Of a DNA stretch of 64,000 bases, positions 61,493 to 64,000 are shown piece by piece. The translations under genes were made by a program, and so were the position numbers. Each line of letters starts with the position of its first letter. The first letter of the stretch is position 1. The notes under the pieces are model-generated. The model saw nothing but the letters and a program-made list of their open reading frames with translations. It did not search any database and was not told the origin of the DNA. Source of the DNA: Rhizobium sp. P40RR-XXII. Lineage in GTDB: Bacteria > Pseudomonadota > Alphaproteobacteria > Rhizobiales > Rhizobiaceae. Where the stretch lies: the NCBI RefSeq assembly GCF_012641405.1, contig NZ_JABAII010000024.1, forward strand, positions 37,627-101,626, read 5' to 3'.

Positions 61493-62086
61493 ATGGCGCT
61501 GGATACATTTCTGGCTCTTCTACTTTTCGCGTTCACGACATCGATCACCCCAGGGCCGAACAACATGATGCTGTTTGCCTCGGGCGTGAATTTCGGTTTT
61601 CGGCGCACCATTCCGCACATGCTTGGCATCGGTGTTGGCTTCTTCTCCCTGCTGCTCGGCGTCGGCCTTGGATTGGGCGCGTTGTTGCATACCGTGCCGG
61701 TGCTCTACACCGGGCTGAAATTCGCCGGCGGCGCCTATCTCGTCTGGATTGCCTGGAAGATCGGCACGTCGCGCAGTATTACGGAGAGCGAGGGCTCCGC
61801 GCAGCCGATGAGCTTCATGAGCGCTGCCGCGTTCCAGTGGGTCAATCCCAAGGCATGGGTGATGGCCGTTACCGCCATGGCGACCTACACCAACGAGCAG
61901 CTCTATCTCTTCACTGTTCTCCTCGTCGGACTGGCATTTGCCGCCGTGAACGTTCCGAGCGTATCGACTTGGGCCGGCTTCGGTTCCGTGCTGCGCGACT
62001 GGCTGGCCGATCCCGTTCGGCTTAAATGGTTCAACATTACCATGGCCGTCCTGCTGGTGCTCAGTCTCTGGCCGATGCTAAAGTAA
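61493..62086 (+). CDS. LysE family amino-acid exporter
   Basis: A 197-residue inner-membrane protein with about six helices, of the LysE/RhtB superfamily. The hallmark FTTSITPGPNNMMLFASG follows the first helix. AGGAGG lies 5 bases before the ATG. The nitrile hydratase alpha gene starts 22 bp downstream, so the exporter may belong to the same transcript, although a functional link is not obvious. Confidence 0.9.
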   Translation: MALDTFLALLLFAFTTSITPGPNNMMLFASGVNFGFRRTIPHMLGIGVGFFSLLLGVGLGLGALLHTVPVLYTGLKFAGGAYLVWIAWKIGTSRSITESEGSAQPMSFMSAAAFQWVNPKAWVMAVTAMATYTNEQLYLFTVLLVGLAFAAVNVPSVSTWAGFGSVLRDWLADPVRLKWFNITMAVLLVLSLWPMLK

Positions 62087-62108
62087 TCCGGAAAGACGGG
62101 AGACGGCC

Positions 62109-62753
62109 ATGTCCCACGGACACTCGCATGATGACGACGATCATCACCACCATCACCACGACAACCACTATTCGGACATGCAGGCGCGGGTGAAGGCGCT
62201 CGAAACGTTGCTGACGGAAAAGGGGCTGATCGATCCGGCGGCAATTGACCGTATCGTCGAGACCTATGAGACGAAGGTCGGACCGCGCAATGGTGCGCAG
62301 GTGGTGGCGAAAGCCTGGAGCGATTCTGATTTTGCCGACTGGCTGCGGCGCGACGCGACGGCGGCGATCGCCAGTCTCGGCTTTACCGGCCGCCAGGGAG
62401 AGCATATGCGCGCGGTCTTCAATACGCCGGAAACGCATAATCTCATCGTCTGCACGCTTTGCTCCTGCTATCCGTGGGCCGTGCTCGGGCTGCCGCCGGT
62501 GTGGTATAAGGCGCCGGCCTACCGGTCCCGCGCTGTGATCGATCCGCGCGGGGTGCTCGCCGAATTCGGCCTGACGCTGCCGCAGGAGACGAAGATCCGC
62601 GTCTGGGATTCGACGGCGGAGCTGCGCTATCTGGTAATCCCGGAGCGTCCCGCCGGTTCGGAAGGCATGGATGAGGCGGCGCTGGCCGATCTCGTCAGCC
62701 GCGACGCCATGATCGGAACGGCAGTCGCCAAAAGGCCGGAGGCAGCACGATGA
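62109..62753 (+). CDS. nthA: Nitrile hydratase alpha subunit, cobalt type
   Basis: A 214-residue alpha subunit of nitrile hydratase, which hydrates nitriles to amides. The metal site is Cys115-Thr-Leu-Cys118-Ser-Cys120-Tyr; the Thr and Tyr in these places mark the cobalt rather than the iron type. Two of the Cys are post-translationally oxidised in the family. Residues 3-20 are extremely His/Asp-rich with six consecutive His, which could bind metal. GGGAGAC precedes the ATG; the TGA overlaps the beta ATG by 4 bp. Confidence 0.95.
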   Translation: MSHGHSHDDDDHHHHHHDNHYSDMQARVKALETLLTEKGLIDPAAIDRIVETYETKVGPRNGAQVVAKAWSDSDFADWLRRDATAAIASLGFTGRQGEHMRAVFNTPETHNLIVCTLCSCYPWAVLGLPPVWYKAPAYRSRAVIDPRGVLAEFGLTLPQETKIRVWDSTAELRYLVIPERPAGSEGMDEAALADLVSRDAMIGTAVAKRPEAAR

Positions 62754-63409
62754 ACGGTCCGCACGATCTCGGCGGCCAGATGGGCTTCGGCCTTGTCGCT
62801 CCGGAACCGAACGAGCCCTATTTCCATGCTGAATGGGAAAAGAGGGCGCTCGGCATCACGCTTTCCTGCGGCGCCTTTGGGGCCTGGACCATCGACGAGA
62901 GCCGGCATACGCGCGAAAACATTCCGCCGGCCGATTATCTTGGTGCCAGCTACTACGAGATCTGGACCCGCGCCATCGACACCCTACTGGAGCGACACGG
63001 TTTTGCCACGGCCGAAGAGCTGCGCATTGGCCATTCGCTCGAACAGGGCAGGGTTCCGAAGCGGGTGCTGAAGGCTGAAATGGTCGACGGCGTATTGGCC
63101 AAGGGCGGCCCTTGCGACCGGCCTCTCGATACCACGCCGCTCTTTGCCGTCGGCGATCATGTCCGCACCAAGAACTTCAATCCGACCGGCCATACGAGAT
63201 TGCCGCGCTACGCCCGCGCCAAGACGGGTGTCATCGAAGCGGTGCAGGGCTCCTTCGTCTTCCCCGACGACAACGCCCATGGCCGGGGCGAAAATCCGCA
63301 ATGGGTCTACACGGTGGTCTTTGATGGTGCCGAGATATGGGGCGAGGGTGCCGATCCCTCGCTGACCGTCTCGATCGACGCCTGGGAGAGCTATCTTGAG
63401 CGCGTGTGA
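62750..63409 (+). CDS. nthB: Nitrile hydratase beta subunit
   Basis: A 219-residue beta subunit. The N-terminal GPHDLGGQMGFG is invariant in the family, and the C-terminal SH3-like domain (FAVGDHVRTKNFNPTGHTRLP...WVYTVVFDGAEIWGEGADP) shelters the alpha-subunit metal site. It is coupled to nthA by an ATGA overlap and its 3' end overlaps the accessory gene by 14 bp. Confidence 0.95.
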   Translation: MNGPHDLGGQMGFGLVAPEPNEPYFHAEWEKRALGITLSCGAFGAWTIDESRHTRENIPPADYLGASYYEIWTRAIDTLLERHGFATAEELRIGHSLEQGRVPKRVLKAEMVDGVLAKGGPCDRPLDTTPLFAVGDHVRTKNFNPTGHTRLPRYARAKTGVIEAVQGSFVFPDDNAHGRGENPQWVYTVVFDGAEIWGEGADPSLTVSIDAWESYLERV

Positions 63410-63767
63410 GGTCGCATCGCCTCTGGCGCAATCGCCGGGATTGCCGAAGTCAGTCGATGGCGAGCCGGTCTTTCCCGAGCCCTGGGCGGCTGAGGCTTTT
63501 GCGATGACCGTTCATCTGCACGAGAAGGGCTTGTTTGCCTGGAGCGAATGGGCGGAGTGGCTGTCGGCCGAATTGCACAAGCCCGGCCGCGCTGTTGATG
63601 GCAGCGACTATTTCGATTGCTGGGTGGCTGCGCTGTCAGGTCTGCTGGTCGCGAAAGGCATTGCCGACGCGGATGTGATGCTGGCTCTGCAGCAAAGTTG
63701 GCAACGTGCCGCGGAGGCGACGCCGCATGGTAAGCCGATCGCGCTGGAAAACGATCCGCAGCGGTAA
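63396..63767 (+). CDS. Nitrile hydratase accessory protein (activator, P14K/NhlE-like)
   Basis: A 123-residue protein resembling the small self-subunit-swapping activators of cobalt nitrile hydratases and the N-terminal part of the beta subunit: DGEPVFPEPWAAEAFAMTVHLHEKGLFAWSEW. These proteins carry the alpha subunit for cobalt insertion and cysteine oxidation. The start is a TTG inside the nthB end (63396), so translation is coupled. Last gene of the nth operon; no cobalt transporter follows before the IS. Confidence 0.85.
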   Translation: MSACEVASPLAQSPGLPKSVDGEPVFPEPWAAEAFAMTVHLHEKGLFAWSEWAEWLSAELHKPGRAVDGSDYFDCWVAALSGLLVAKGIADADVMLALQQSWQRAAEATPHGKPIALENDPQR

Positions 63768-63774
63768 AAGGATG

Positions 63775-63840
63775 GGCTCCCCTGAGGCCATCCTCGCCCT
63801 TCGAGGTTCCGGCCTGCGTCGTCCGCGCGTCAGAGGATGG
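63775..63840. repeat. Possible palindromic intergenic repeat remnant
   Basis: This stretch behind the nth operon contains the hairpin CCTCG-CCCTT-CGAGG and outer segments (CCTGAGGCCATCC, CAGAGGATGG) that loosely pair. It resembles dispersed palindromic units of alphaproteobacteria but is degenerate. Confidence 0.3.
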
Positions 63841-63876
63841 AGCGAGCTTTATTTTACCGACATGCACAAAAGACTA

Positions 63877-64000
63877 GGAGGTGTGGACTCTTGGGTTTCC
63901 AAGGCTGAGCAAATCAGATTCAAGACTGTCTTTTGGAGGCAGTCATGGGTGTTTTGGATCGTCTGATCCTTCGGGACGAACAGTGGGCGCGGATAGCGCA
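63877..64000 (+). mobile_element. IS5-family-like insertion sequence, left end (cut by window)
   Basis: A change of base composition begins near GACTAGGAGGTGTGGACTC. The likely left terminal repeat starts at GGAGGTGTGG (63877), next to a CTA target-like sequence, as IS5-group elements insert at TA or CTAG. About 68 bp later a transposase frame opens. The right end is outside the window, so the boundary and target duplication cannot be confirmed. Confidence 0.55.
63945..64000 (+). CDS. IS5-like transposase, N-terminal fragment (partial)
   Basis: Only 18 codons are visible: MGVLDRLILRDEQWARIA, running off the window. The LxDxQWxRI pattern is the usual beginning of IS5-family DDE transposases of rhizobia. 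GGAGG lies 8 bases before the ATG. Confidence 0.6.
   Translation, partial: MGVLDRLILRDEQWARIA

Noticed and set aside
63706..63966. An 86-codon plus-strand frame at the right end
   Set aside because: It starts inside the nitrile hydratase accessory gene, crosses the repeat and the IS boundary, and is Arg-rich without domain features.

Overview
The window looks like a chromosomal stretch of a fast-growing Rhizobiales bacterium, most probably Rhizobium or a close relative. The reasons are the high GC content, a circularly permuted (two-piece) tmRNA gene with an alphaproteobacterial tag, a RIME-like mosaic repeat, an Atu4866-family gene, and a thyA - folA - hflK - hflC - degP - serB - miaA - ilvI - ilvH order that recalls rhizobial chromosomes. 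Genus is inferred from gene content only; no database was searched. No prophage, CRISPR array, tRNA or rRNA gene was seen.

Layout. 1-9.3 kb: the tail of an ArsR regulator with an AHSA1/SRPBCC protein, CreA, an orphan CheW, a SCO copper chaperone, an FAD monooxygenase, prmA, a structured small RNA carrying two anti-Shine-Dalgarno loops, a small ORF, an Xaa-Pro aminopeptidase, an AzlCD exporter and a DUF2164 protein. 9.3-16.6 kb: a phosphotransferase-fold protein, panC-panB, a Wzx-like flippase facing a GT4 glycosyltransferase, pncA and a sugar/H+ symporter. 16.9-24.8 kb: small accessory genes (TetR/SDR, LysR/SDR/Atu4866, GST/HxlR, GIY-YIG), a long palindromic repeat and the helicase uvrD. 25.1-37.6 kb: an RND efflux pair, an outlying flagellin, an OmpA lipoprotein, DUF2000/AraC, a polar amino-acid ABC transporter and a D-lactate/glycolate-type dehydrogenase. 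37.7-43.3 kb: a giant AsmA protein, small regulators, and sspB next to ssrA. 43.4-54.4 kb: thyA, folA, hflKC, degP, serB and miaA with small transporters, acetyltransferases and regulators between them. 54.4-64 kb: a HerA-like ATPase, an attenuator-controlled ilvIH operon, a RIME repeat, a single-domain KpsC-like protein, an aldo/keto reductase, a LysE exporter, a cobalt-type nitrile hydratase operon, and the start of an IS5-like insertion sequence cut by the window edge.

Functional threads. Protein quality control is concentrated at 42-52 kb: tmRNA tags stalled proteins, SspB hands the tagged proteins to ClpXP, HflKC modulates FtsH, and DegP works in the periplasm. Folate/dTMP synthesis (thyA, folA), pantothenate (panBC) and branched-chain amino acids (ilvIH) give the core metabolism; panB draws its keto acid from the ilv pathway. 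The most interesting items are RNA-level: the anti-SD small RNA (about 5.2-5.34 kb), the split tmRNA beside its own adaptor gene, and the ilv leader peptide with a terminator. I found no convincing new multi-gene system.
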